From NCBI GenBank assembly GCA_017466325.1, contig JAFTUK010000005.1, positions 62,001 through 126,000 on the forward strand: 64,000 nt of DNA, written 5' to 3'. Numbering within the stretch: the first letter of the stretch is position 1; the number at the start of each line of letters is the position of its first letter. The stretch comes from Bacteroidaceae bacterium (GTDB taxonomy: Bacteria; Bacteroidota; Bacteroidia; Bacteroidales; Bacteroidaceae). This document shows positions 40,721-49,441 of this stretch, piece by piece. The translations under genes were made by a program, and so were the position numbers. The notes below the pieces were generated by a model that saw only the letters and a program-made list of their open reading frames with translations, searched no databases and had not been told where the DNA came from.

Positions 40721-41131
40721 TTACTTCTGGGCATCCAGACGCCAGTCGCCGTCGGCATTCTTCACGAGTTTGAACTTCTGGTCGTCGGTGGTGCCGTCGC
40801 CATAGGTAATCTTAACCTTCACCACGGCAGTGTTACCGTCCTCGGCAATCTCCTCGCTCAGAATTTCGCAAGATGCTATGCCCTGCTTCTTGTCCAGAGT
40901 CGGGCCCAGTTTTCCCTGCAGTAGGGCAAGGAGTTGCTCTTTCTGCTCCTCCACGGTCTTGCCGTTTTTCTCTTCAATCTGGATAAGGTCCACGTAGGCC
41001 TCGTAGTTCTTTGCCTTTACGTACTCGATGGAATTCTCCACCACCTTGGTCGGGGTGTTGCCACCGCCGCAACTCCAGAAGCACACTGCCATTACCACGA
41101 GGGCAAGGATACCGAAAACTGATTTCTTCAT
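40721..41131 (-). CDS. DUF4878 lipoprotein
   Basis: 136 residues from the ATG at 41131 (two residues upstream another ATG exists). A lipoprotein signal (FWSC, Cys21) leads to a compact NTF2-like/DUF4878 domain (TKVVENSIEYVKAKNYEAYV, AVVKVKITYGDGTTDDQKFK, DGDWRLDAQK). Function unknown; probably in the outer or inner membrane facing the periplasm. The YiiX-like gene ends 36 nt upstream on the same strand. Confidence 0.82.
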   Translation of the reverse strand: MKKSVFGILALVVMAVCFWSCGGGNTPTKVVENSIEYVKAKNYEAYVDLIQIEEKNGKTVEEQKEQLLALLQGKLGPTLDKKQGIASCEILSEEIAEDGNTAVVKVKITYGDGTTDDQKFKLVKNADGDWRLDAQK

Positions 41132-41167
41132 AGTCATTCAGGATTTAAGGGTTAATATATAGGTTTG

Positions 41168-41782
41168 TTAAAAGGCGCATAATGTACAGAGGTGTCTGGA
41201 CGAGGTGAAGTCCGAGGGCAGTATCACGCCCCTGAACGTGAAGACCGGCAGGCTGACATCGTGCCTGGCGCTGTCCGTTATGGACAGCCCTGCCGCCTCT
41301 CTGTAGGCATGCTCCACCAGTTCCGAGCAGTACATCCTTGTGGTGTCCTCCGTGTCATAGTCGTGGTCGAACAGGACTCCCTTGCGGTAAATCCTCAGCG
41401 CCACCTCTGCCGCGCTTCGTGCTACAATGCTGTCGGCATGTCTCATTATCCTGCCGTTGCTGGTCCTCATGGAAGAGAAGAACACCTCCGGGGCATCCAT
41501 CTTCACCCTGTCCACGTCCCCGGCACCATCGTGCTCGTCGGGCACGGCATGCACTATCATCATCACTCCCGACGAATCCACCGCTATGCCCACGTGCGAG
41601 TAGCATCCTCCGCCGTCGGCCATCCTCACGGCCCTGCTTGTCATACCGCTGCCGCACCTCAGCACCACATCGCCGGCCCTCAGTTCCTGCCCATGGTAAA
41701 GGGTGTGTCCGTCCCTGTCCCGGCATCCCGTGGTGAGTACGGCCGCCAGTATCAGGATTATATGCGGAAGGCATGTTTTCAT
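41168..41782 (-). CDS. YiiX/YebB-like permuted papain-fold lipoprotein
   Basis: 204 residues. A lipoprotein signal (LTTGC, Cys20) is followed by a permuted NlpC/P60-type domain: AGDVVLRCGSG, YSHVGIAVDSSG (His63), then MYCSELVEHAYREA with the presumed catalytic Cys152. Members are amidases or hydrolases of the envelope, substrates unclear. It probably forms a two-gene unit with the DUF4878 lipoprotein. Confidence 0.83.
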   Translation of the reverse strand: MKTCLPHIILILAAVLTTGCRDRDGHTLYHGQELRAGDVVLRCGSGMTSRAVRMADGGGCYSHVGIAVDSSGVMMIVHAVPDEHDGAGDVDRVKMDAPEVFFSSMRTSNGRIMRHADSIVARSAAEVALRIYRKGVLFDHDYDTEDTTRMYCSELVEHAYREAAGLSITDSARHDVSLPVFTFRGVILPSDFTSSRHLCTLCAF

Positions 41783-42040
41783 AGTTAGTGCGGTGTAAAT
41801 GTAATGAAAAAATATATATAAGCAAAGGAAAGTGTCCTGAAATACACGTGGTTGACATTAGTCTTTATTTTTGCATGAGAGAATGAGGCGGTGGGCGGGT
41901 CCTCGGGGAAGTCCGAGTTTTCTGAATATTCCGAGTACTTCGAAGACAAGAACCCCACCCGTTTTTAGTTTTCCATTCTTCAAGGTTCCCCCATGTTGTA
42001 CAGTCAGCAGGTCATTTCATACATTCTGCCGCCCTCTTTC
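41783..42040. other. Gene-free divergent region before the LytTR gene
   Basis: The stretch holds a plus-strand TATTTTTG (41866-41873) of uncertain meaning and a low-complexity tail, but no supported gene; a short open frame at 41871-42095 has no coding character. Confidence 0.5.
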
Positions 42041-42071
42041 TTTGCCGTTACGGAAAAACTGTATACATTTG
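42041..42071 (+). promoter_or_regulatory. Promoter of the LytTR gene
   Basis: TTTG at 42041-42044, a 19-bp spacer and TACATTTG at 42064-42071; the ATG at 42092 is 20 nt downstream. This excludes the upstream in-frame ATG at 41993. Confidence 0.75.
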
Positions 42072-42091
42072 CAAACGAAAAACTGCATGGG

Positions 42092-42456
42092 ATGAAGAAA
42101 CATCTGGTCATATCCACATCGCTCGACCTGGTGCGCATAGCACCCGAATATGTCGTGTACATTGCCTCGGACGGCAATTACTCCACCCTGGTACAGAGGG
42201 ATGGCGAGGTGCGTATGGTGTCGTACCAGTTGGGACAGGTAGAGAAAATGATTTCCGACCAGTTGGGTGCGGAGGGCAATATCTTTATCCGCATAGGCAA
42301 GAGCCTGATAATAAACCGCAACTTCATATACTAATCAACATTCCCAAGCAAAGGCTGATACTTTCGGACGCTTGCTCGGTGAACCATACGGTGACTGCTT
42401 CCAAGGAGGCTTTGAAACAATTGAAGGAACTTATTGAGCAGGAGGGTAAATTATGA
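42092..42456 (+). pseudogene. LytTR-family DNA-binding regulator, frameshifted
   Basis: From the ATG at 42092 the product has the LytTR pattern (VRIAPEYVVYIASDGNYSTL, VSYQLGQVEKMI, FIRIGKSLIINRNFIY) and then meets TAA at 42332-42334. The next frame continues the same domain without a gap (INIPKQRLILSDACSVNHTV, ASKEALKQLKELIEQE) and stops at 42454-42456, overlapping the next gene's ATG. One missing base after 42333 explains it (TA-C-ATC expected). It would be an intact stand-alone LytTR of about 120 residues, a common Bacteroidota size. Sequencing error, recent mutation or rare frameshifting are the alternatives. Confidence 0.82.
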
Positions 42457-43385
42457 TGAATGACGTTCAGGAAATAAGAGACGACGAGATTCGTGTCCTC
42501 GGCATAACAGCAGATGAGGGGGATGATACCTTTCAGAGTGGAGGGAGACGTGGGTGCACGTGGATGTCCCTCCTCGTGGCCGCGGTGGTGTGTGTGGCGG
42601 TATTGGGCATGGCATGGTTCTTTGACAGCCAGAGCGTGGACGTGCATGCCGTAGATGCGATTGTGGTTGAGGCGGAACCAAGTTTTTTTGAACCCGAGGC
42701 CGCGCCTGTTGGGTCTCGCGAAGAGTGGTATGCCTCTGGCATTAAGTCCCTTGCGGACAAGCCCCACACCGAGGTGATGGACACCATGATAAACGACATT
42801 CCCTTGAGAATCTTTATTCCGCACAATGCCGTTATGTCGTTGCAGAGGGATTATCTGGATATTGAGGACACTACTATAGTATATGTGGCGCAGGCAGCTG
42901 ACATACGAGCCGACAACGGTGAGATAGTGGGTGCCTTTGTCATCAAGGGTGAACCCCTTACGCAAGGTGTGTCCAAGTTGGGATATTGTGCCAGTGTGAA
43001 TGGCGAGATACACATAGGCATGGCCAAGAGCACAGACCTGTTTGAGCAGGCGGTGCGTATGGGCGGTTGTTTCTTCCGCCAGTATCCCCTTGTGCACAAT
43101 GGCACGCTGGTGGAAAACGAACCTAAGGGTAAGTCGATCCGCAGGAGCGTATGCAAGCTCCGTGGGCAGGTGTTCATGGTGGAGACTCTGTCAAGGGAGT
43201 CATTTCACGACTTCGCCCAGTCGCTGGTAGATCTCGGAGTGGACGATGCTGTATACCTTGTGGGTTCATACTCCTATGGCTGGGCCATCGACAGTGAGGG
43301 AAGGAGACATGAGTTCGGCAACAAGTCGCCATACCTGAACGGATACACTTTCCCCGAAAACATCAATTACATTGTGTGGAGGTGA
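42453..43385 (+). CDS. Membrane-anchored protein with NAGPA-like (phosphodiester glycosidase) domain
   Basis: 310 residues. A cytoplasmic N-terminus, one transmembrane helix (about 37-57, MSLLVAAVVCVAVLGMAWFF), then an extracytoplasmic domain with VSKLGYCASVNGEIHIGM, GKSIRRSVCKLRGQVFMVET and a C-terminal VDDAVYLVGSYSYGWAID segment. The last part resembles DUF2233/NAGPA proteins, which cleave GlcNAc-1-phosphodiesters in the eukaryotic example. The ATG overlaps the end of the LytTR frame, suggesting translational coupling and a regulatory link. Domain call moderate. Confidence 0.6.
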   Translation: MMNDVQEIRDDEIRVLGITADEGDDTFQSGGRRGCTWMSLLVAAVVCVAVLGMAWFFDSQSVDVHAVDAIVVEAEPSFFEPEAAPVGSREEWYASGIKSLADKPHTEVMDTMINDIPLRIFIPHNAVMSLQRDYLDIEDTTIVYVAQAADIRADNGEIVGAFVIKGEPLTQGVSKLGYCASVNGEIHIGMAKSTDLFEQAVRMGGCFFRQYPLVHNGTLVENEPKGKSIRRSVCKLRGQVFMVETLSRESFHDFAQSLVDLGVDDAVYLVGSYSYGWAIDSEGRRHEFGNKSPYLNGYTFPENINYIVWR

Positions 43386-43563
43386 CACGGCGCACTTGAG
43401 CACCCCGTGGCGGGGGTAGGGTGGACTTACATAATTGCTGCTGGACTGGTATCTTGTACACCGCAGGCATGGATTCGTACAATGGAGTATTTTTTCCTCT
43501 GTTGTACGATTTCTTTTTAGGAACTTTGCATCAGCAAACAACCCAAAAACACACTTCACCACA

Positions 43564-44559
43564 ATGAAAACCCTTACCCCAAAACTCCTGTGCCTGATGT
43601 TGCTGGCCGCCCTGCTGGCGGGATGCCGGAAGCATGAGGCGGCAAAGGCGGACGAGGAGGCCTCATCCTGTTCCGACATGTATTACGACACCGACAATGC
43701 CGTCTACCACTGGAAGACGACCTTCAGCCCCGACTCCTTCGACCTGTATTTCCTCAACAGGCACAACGTGCGCACCATCTACATGCGCATGTTCGACATC
43801 GCCACCGAAACCGACCCCCTGACCGGATACTCGCAGGTGGTGCCCATTGCCACAACCCGTTTCCTGAAACCCGTTCCAAAGCACACGAATGTCATTCCCA
43901 CCACCTACATCACCACAAATGCGCTGAGGGAGATGCGTGGCAAGGAGGAGGAGTTTGCCCGCCTTATCGTGGAACGCCTCACGGCCATGCATGCCTACAA
44001 CAGTTGCGGCCTGCTGAGAGAGATTCAGTTCGACTGCGACTGGACACCAACCACTCGTGCATCCTATGCCAGTCTTTGCCGGCATGCCCGTGAACTCCTG
44101 GACCAGAAGGAGGTAAGGCTGAGCATAACCCTGCGCCTGCACCAGTTGGACGAGGAGGCTCCGCCTGCCGACCGTGCCGTGCTGATGCTCTACAACACGG
44201 GAAACCTGAAGGAGAAGGACACCCGCAACTCCATCCTGGACGTAGACGATGTAACTCCATATCTGAAGCAATGCGGAAAGTATGCCCTGCCCTTGTCCTA
44301 TGCCTATCCCCTGTTCGGGTGGGGCGTGATGTTCCGGGGCGGCAAGTTTGTGTCCATAGTGGCGGAGGACAGCGCCGGCACGTCGGCAGACGAGCATATC
44401 CGCACGGAGCGCGCCACGGCAAAGGAAATAATGGAGGTGAAGGCCTTGGTGGAGAAGCACCTAGGCAAGGCACAGGGACGCACCGTGCTCTACCACCTCG
44501 ACCAGTCACAATTAAATCACTACACCGATGAAGAGATACAAAGCATATATTACGATTAG
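43564..44559 (+). CDS. Unrecognised lipoprotein, first of a pair with a TPR-like protein
   Basis: 331 residues from the ATG at 43564, giving a lipoprotein signal (LLAGC, Cys21). The mature part has FDLYFLNRHNVRTIYMRMFD, YNSCGLLREIQFDCDWTPTT and PLSYAYPLFGWGVMFRGG; the alternation of strands and helices with DCDW-like acidic motifs suggests a TIM-barrel-type fold, as in some glycoside hydrolase-like proteins, but no family is certain. Its 3' end overlaps the next gene by 32 nt. A hairpin CGTACAA/TTGTACG lies in the leader (43474-43509). Confidence 0.6.
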   Translation: MKTLTPKLLCLMLLAALLAGCRKHEAAKADEEASSCSDMYYDTDNAVYHWKTTFSPDSFDLYFLNRHNVRTIYMRMFDIATETDPLTGYSQVVPIATTRFLKPVPKHTNVIPTTYITTNALREMRGKEEEFARLIVERLTAMHAYNSCGLLREIQFDCDWTPTTRASYASLCRHARELLDQKEVRLSITLRLHQLDEEAPPADRAVLMLYNTGNLKEKDTRNSILDVDDVTPYLKQCGKYALPLSYAYPLFGWGVMFRGGKFVSIVAEDSAGTSADEHIRTERATAKEIMEVKALVEKHLGKAQGRTVLYHLDQSQLNHYTDEEIQSIYYD

Positions 44560-46726
44560 TATCATGTGTCTGATGTTGCCTGCCGCTTCCAAGGCATGCT
44601 GGGTGGGGTGGCACGATGCCGGAGAATACTTCATGTACCGTGTCTGCGAAACCGGCGTGGAAGACGTTTCCGGCATACTGAAGTCCGACCCTCTGGTGTA
44701 TCGTAATTGCAAGGAGTGGCAAAGTCTGACCAGCGATACCATCCGCTTGCAGGACATCTGTCAGATTGTCTACAAGACTACTCTTCCCGATATGGAGAAA
44801 GTCTTCTCTGACGACAAGTGGGAATCAGGCAATGGCTTTACCCGTTGGCTGATTAATAACGACAGGGCACTGGCGGACTATCTGCTTCTGTCCAAGAACA
44901 ACGAGCATGTGCGCCATCAGCGCAACTCCCGATGGTACTACCCCTCCATGAAGACTGGCGGCAGGATGAGTCTGGAGCAGATCGCGGACACGGCCCTGGC
45001 ACGCGCCACGGGCAGACTGAAGCACAGATACCTGCTCCAGGCAGTGCGTGCCCTCTTCACCCTGGGGCGCTACGACGAGTGCATACAGATATGGAACCGC
45101 CACCTTGAACACCTGCCCGAGGACAACCTCATGCGCAGCCACACAAAACCCTACATAGCAGGAGCACTGGTGCGACGTGGCCACAGGAAGCAGGCCCTGA
45201 TGTACTATGCCGAGATGGGCGATGCCGAGTCGCTTGCCGTTTATGGTGGAGAGGGGGACAGGAAACTATACTCTTGGGAGGCACTGGAATTGATGTGCCG
45301 CCATGCTCCCGACAGTCCCGCCATTCCCGAGGCCTTGCAGAAGTTGGTTCGCCAGTTGGAACCGGGATACCCCGCTTACTGTTTCTCCATCAGCGACAAG
45401 ATAACGCAGGAGTCCGTCAGAGAGAGGGTCTATGCCCTCGGCCAGCGTATGGTGCGCAACCCCAAGACCAAGGACCGTGCCATGTGGTACTACACGCTGG
45501 CTTTCCTGGACGACATCCAGGGCAACACCGCCAGGGCATGCCAACTGCTTGCCAAGGCCGAGAAGGCTCCCTCCACACCTCTGATAGACAAGTCCGTAAA
45601 GGTGCTGCGCATCTATCTGGACGCAAAGACACGCACTTATGACCGTGCCTACGACCACGTGCTCCACAGACAGTTGCAATGGCTTGACCTCCAGATCAGG
45701 GAGAACCTCACCGCGAAGGTCTGCGAAGAGACGGCAGATTTCTACCGTCTGCACACAAACGTCAGTTATTATTATTGGAACGACGTGATGAGGCGCATAC
45801 TGCTGGGCGTCATTTGTCCCAGGATGCTGGAGCAGGGCAATGCCGTCCGCGCCCTGCAACTCGCCAACATGGCGGACAACCACCTGCTGAACATCGTGGA
45901 CAAGGAGTTTGCCACACACACGGGCAGACCCTACTTGAACCCCTCGCTGTCCCTTCAGCATAGCATAACGCATTACAGGCACGACTCCACCTGGGGCAAC
46001 CCCAATGACTACTCCAACCACTTCTTCGAGATGATAGACAGCATAGGCGTGGAGCATGCCGTCCGTTATGCGGAGGTGGCCTGCCGACCTCGCGACAAGT
46101 TTGATGCCTTCCTCAACCAGTGCGGCTACGTTGGCAGCGACTATTTGAACGACATCGTGGGCACGCAATACCTGCGCCGCATGGACTATGCCAAGGCCTT
46201 CCGCTACCTCAGCGCTGTGTCCGAAGCCTACAAGAACCACATCAACGCTACGATGGACTACGACCCTTTTGCCGTTAAGGCCACGAGGATAACCGAAGCA
46301 CGCGACTTCAAGTACGACTTTGCCCGCGAGATGCTGCACCTGGAGCAGTGTATTGCCGGCACTGCCGACCCCAACCGCCGTGCCCGCCTCATGCTGCGCT
46401 TTGCCACAGGTGTGCGCAACTCGTTCGGTGTCTGCTGGCCTCTGACGCAGTACTACAAGGGCGAGTGCTACATCTACCAGGTGTGCGAAAAGCGCCAATG
46501 GGAAACCGACCGCTACACCACGGCAGCCCTCCTGCGTTCGGACCGTATGGTGCGCGAGGCGCTGGACATCATCACCGACCCCTGCCTGGCCGCAGAGATG
46601 CAGTACACGCTGTGCAACTTTGCCACCGTGGCACGCCTGTACCCCAATACACCGTATGCGCGGAAGGTGCGAGGTGCCTGCGACAACCTCAAGGACCATT
46701 CTCCCATATTCGCCGCTACGGAATAA
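44528..46726 (+). CDS. Unrecognised large secreted TPR-like protein
   Basis: 732 residues with a signal peptide (about 1-23) and helical repeats across the length (LLQAVRALFTLGRYDECIQI, IAGALVRRGHRKQALMYYAE, YLRRMDYAKAFRYLSAVSEA). Highly aromatic and basic. The 32-nt overlap with the lipoprotein gene shows the two are made together, probably as partners in the periplasm or at the outer membrane. Substrate or role not visible. Confidence 0.6.
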   Translation: MKRYKAYITISIMCLMLPAASKACWVGWHDAGEYFMYRVCETGVEDVSGILKSDPLVYRNCKEWQSLTSDTIRLQDICQIVYKTTLPDMEKVFSDDKWESGNGFTRWLINNDRALADYLLLSKNNEHVRHQRNSRWYYPSMKTGGRMSLEQIADTALARATGRLKHRYLLQAVRALFTLGRYDECIQIWNRHLEHLPEDNLMRSHTKPYIAGALVRRGHRKQALMYYAEMGDAESLAVYGGEGDRKLYSWEALELMCRHAPDSPAIPEALQKLVRQLEPGYPAYCFSISDKITQESVRERVYALGQRMVRNPKTKDRAMWYYTLAFLDDIQGNTARACQLLAKAEKAPSTPLIDKSVKVLRIYLDAKTRTYDRAYDHVLHRQLQWLDLQIRENLTAKVCEETADFYRLHTNVSYYYWNDVMRRILLGVICPRMLEQGNAVRALQLANMADNHLLNIVDKEFATHTGRPYLNPSLSLQHSITHYRHDSTWGNPNDYSNHFFEMIDSIGVEHAVRYAEVACRPRDKFDAFLNQCGYVGSDYLNDIVGTQYLRRMDYAKAFRYLSAVSEAYKNHINATMDYDPFAVKATRITEARDFKYDFAREMLHLEQCIAGTADPNRRARLMLRFATGVRNSFGVCWPLTQYYKGECYIYQVCEKRQWETDRYTTAALLRSDRMVREALDIITDPCLAAEMQYTLCNFATVARLYPNTPYARKVRGACDNLKDHSPIFAATE

Positions 46727-46759
46727 CTTTTTCTGACACTAACTTTAATATAAATCATT

Positions 46760-48484
46760 ATGGAATATTTCTTGTTGTTATTGGTGCCTGTCCTGTATGC
46801 GACATGGCGTAGTTTTAGAGATAACTCCGATAAGGATAAAGGTTCGGACGATGCGCAGAGGGTAGAATCAGAGGGAAGGGTTCCTTTCGCTCCGGGCAAC
46901 GAACTGCCTTGGGAACAGGGGAGCGGACCTGTCCCATGTTCTGCATACCGCCAGATGCTTCCCACCATGCTGACTATGGAGGATGTGTTTCACAACGAGG
47001 ACTGGTCGTACGGAACATACCAGGGAGGACACTTTGCCTTCTGGTCCGATGAACAGGGCAATAGATTGGAAATCGTCTTCCCCAGCATATACTCTTGTGT
47101 TTTGGAAGACCTTCGCAAAGTGGAGGAAATAGAGGGCAAAATGAACAGCAATAGAATCTGGACCTCTTACCATAATATCAGTTACGATAACCAGGAAGAC
47201 GAGCAGGTGACGGTTTCTCTCAGACATACATTTATGATGAATGAAATGTCTCTGCACCAGGTAGTGGAAACGCTGAAGAAGGTTCTGCCACACGCCTTCG
47301 CCATAAGGGATGCCTTTAACGACTTGATGAGGCATATTAACGAGGCCAACCCCGACTTGGAGGAGCATCACCAGGACAGCCTTTACAATGCCAAGGTGGA
47401 TTTCATCCGCAACAGAACTTGTATGGATCTGCCATTCACCGCACCAGAAAAGGAGCATGAAACCACTCCCGAGTCGCTGTGGAGAGTGTCGGACATCATT
47501 GCCCGCAGCATGTATGGCGCACAGGGGTGCCTCAATGGCATGACGCTCCTCGTGGACGGCAAGGCAGAGACCATCACCGACCTGCAGCAGATACAGCAGT
47601 TCAACATCCGCGACTATGTGCTGGAGCATTACGACGGACATAACCTCAACTCCATCATCCTCCGACTGGATTTCGAGCATCAGGACCTGCTCATCCACAT
47701 GCGCAAGGCCAAGGGATGCACGGACAAGACCCTTTTCTACGACATTTCCTCCCTGCGCAGTTCCTGTGGCGAGGACGGAGGAGGAGTGGGTTCCACCAAC
47801 ATGAGCGAGATACGTCTTGCCGACACCAACGAGGACTATTGGGAAGCCAAGTACATGGTGGACGATGCCATGGACAAGTGGAACAGCGGGCGCTACAACG
47901 AACTCACCGACGAACAGCGCATGGTGGTCGATTGTGTGCAACCCACATACAGGACCGACATCTATTGGGCAAAGAAGTATTTCAACAAGAAGTGCTACAT
48001 GCAATCCCTCTTCTATTTCGACCGCGTGTTCAAGCAGTTGCAGAGGCAACTCCCCACGACCGACAATGCCCTGCAGGACCTTTACGGCCAAATCGCCCTC
48101 GGTCTCGGCCATGTTTACATGAACCTTGCCATGTACGAACAGGCGTACTATTACCTCCAGATAGCCCGTACGGAAGGTTATGGCGCCATAGACTTGGGCT
48201 ATTGCATGCTCTTCCTGGAGAATCCCGGGGTTTTGGAGTACATCCGCGACATACTTCGTTCCGTCACAGAAGAAATGCAAAGCGAGGAGGGTGCCGGCGA
48301 CGAGAGCCTCCTGACCATACACCTCCATGCCAACCGCCTGCTCATCGCTGCCCTCATCAGCAGGGGCGAACTCTTCGAAGCCAAGTCCATCCTGCAGGAC
48401 ATGAAGGCACAGGACTTCGATACCGAGTTTGCCGATGAAAGCCTTGCAGAGGTGGAAGAGAAGATTCGGAGCGGTGAGCGGTGA
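46760..48484 (+). CDS. Unrecognised membrane-anchored TPR protein
   Basis: 574 residues. The N-terminal helix (MEYFLLLLVPVLYATWRSF) anchors it; the rest is soluble. The middle (about 80-190) has a globular domain (YQGGHFAFWSDEQGNRLEIV); the end (about 395-570) shows TPR-like repeats (AKKYFNKKCYMQSLFYFDRV, LGHVYMNLAMYEQAYYYLQI). It follows the 732-residue protein gene by 33 nt, so it is the third gene of the same transcription unit. No known family. Confidence 0.6.
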   Translation: MEYFLLLLVPVLYATWRSFRDNSDKDKGSDDAQRVESEGRVPFAPGNELPWEQGSGPVPCSAYRQMLPTMLTMEDVFHNEDWSYGTYQGGHFAFWSDEQGNRLEIVFPSIYSCVLEDLRKVEEIEGKMNSNRIWTSYHNISYDNQEDEQVTVSLRHTFMMNEMSLHQVVETLKKVLPHAFAIRDAFNDLMRHINEANPDLEEHHQDSLYNAKVDFIRNRTCMDLPFTAPEKEHETTPESLWRVSDIIARSMYGAQGCLNGMTLLVDGKAETITDLQQIQQFNIRDYVLEHYDGHNLNSIILRLDFEHQDLLIHMRKAKGCTDKTLFYDISSLRSSCGEDGGGVGSTNMSEIRLADTNEDYWEAKYMVDDAMDKWNSGRYNELTDEQRMVVDCVQPTYRTDIYWAKKYFNKKCYMQSLFYFDRVFKQLQRQLPTTDNALQDLYGQIALGLGHVYMNLAMYEQAYYYLQIARTEGYGAIDLGYCMLFLENPGVLEYIRDILRSVTEEMQSEEGAGDESLLTIHLHANRLLIAALISRGELFEAKSILQDMKAQDFDTEFADESLAEVEEKIRSGER

Positions 48485-48572
48485 ACGGAAGTCCTTACAG
48501 GCAATAGGCAGGTATCTGCACTCACGCATAAATATATTCCAAGCAACCTTCGTTTATCTCATTTGTTTTTGC

Positions 48573-48580
48573 TAAATTTG
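48573..48580 (+). promoter_or_regulatory. Putative -7 element of the PP2C-like pseudogene
   Basis: TAAATTTG, 31-38 nt upstream of the ATG at 48611. The nearest TTTG (48562) is too close to be a -33. Confidence 0.45.
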
Positions 48581-48610
48581 TGCGTGAAACAATAGCAGGA
48601 TAGAATCCTT

Positions 48611-49278
48611 ATGATAGTAATAGAGAACAAACGTTGCAATACCTTGTGGACAATCTGCCGGAAACGGCAATAGCCACGTTCCGGGCGTTTGCCGAGTGGA
48701 TGGAGCAGATATGGAACCCGTTCTACACCGAGTACGAGAAGGTGGCACAGGAATAGGGAGGAATGTTGCTCAATAAATTCTACGATGAGGGTTCGTTTGC
48801 CACCCTCGTGGCAGCCTGGCGTACGGGCAGCAAGGTCAGGTGGATGGCGTATGGCGATTCGGTGCTGTTCCATTACAACAGGAGGACCAAAGTGCTGGCA
48901 CATTCCTTTACCTCAATATCCGATTTCTCAAAGCCTCCATATCTGCTTAACTGGAAGGATGAGGCCTTGGAGGAGGGCTTTGCATCGGGCGAGTTCGATG
49001 TATCTGGACCATCGTATGTTTTTGCATGCTCGGATGCCTTGTCGCACTACATAATGATGATGTATGCCGTGGCGAATGGAGAAGAAATCCCCATTGCAGA
49101 AGACAAGAACGGCAATATCATTGCCTTGGCAAGGAGAATGAAGGTGGATTTCGAAAAGGACGTGCTGAAACCAATGTTCAATGCTCTGAGAAGCGATTCC
49201 CTGCCAGCTTATTGCCGAAGCAAGTACAGGAAAGGCCTCCTTGCCCTCGACGACTATTCTTTGGCAAGGCTGGTGTAA
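48611..49278 (+). pseudogene. PP2C-like phosphatase remnant with internal deletion and amber stop
   Basis: An ATG start (MIVIENKR) runs only 20 codons. The main frame, two-thirds shifted, begins after a stop at 48601, encodes LQYLVDNLPETAIATFRAFA and WNPFYTEYEKVAQE, hits TAG at 48754-48756, then continues GGMLLNKFYDEGSFATLVAA, WMAYGDSVLFHYNR, SDFSKPPYLLNWKDEALEEG and YVFACSDALSHYIMMMYAV to 49278. The last motifs match Bacteroidota PP2C-type phosphatase domains. The N-terminal metal-binding part is absent, so the gene is defunct even if translation restarts at 48763. Confidence 0.7.
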
Positions 49279-49371
49279 CTAAGGTCAACCTTTATTACAA
49301 TTAAGGCTAATAGTAGTCAACCAAAATCGTTAAACTACACAGGAAAAGACATCCTTCATGGTCATTCCAAA

Positions 49372-49433
49372 GTTTCCTCATTGGGAAACTCGAGTTTCCC
49401 AATGAGGAAACAGCAGTTCTCCTATAGGGGAAC
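49372..49433. repeat. 22-nt-period hairpin array, locus 4, with a 40-bp perfect palindrome
   Basis: Three 18-nt units start at 49372, 49394 and 49416, exactly 22 nt apart, with 4-nt spacers (TCGA, AGCA): GTTTCC-tcattg-GGAAAC, GTTTCC-caatga-GGAAAC and GTTCTC-ctatag-GGGAAC. The first two loops are complementary and the third is self-complementary, so units 1 and 2 form a perfect 40-bp palindrome (49372-49411). It begins 8 nt beyond the tamB stop codon. Confidence 0.85.
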
Positions 49434-49441
49434 TGACGGGG

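Noticed and set aside
41871..42095. Short plus-strand open frame before the LytTR gene
   Set aside because: No family resemblance; it covers the promoter at 42041-42071 and is proline/serine-rich noise.
42332..42336. Programmed ribosomal frameshift in the LytTR gene
   Set aside because: No canonical slippery heptamer precedes the stop and no downstream stem-loop is evident; mutation or sequencing error is simpler.
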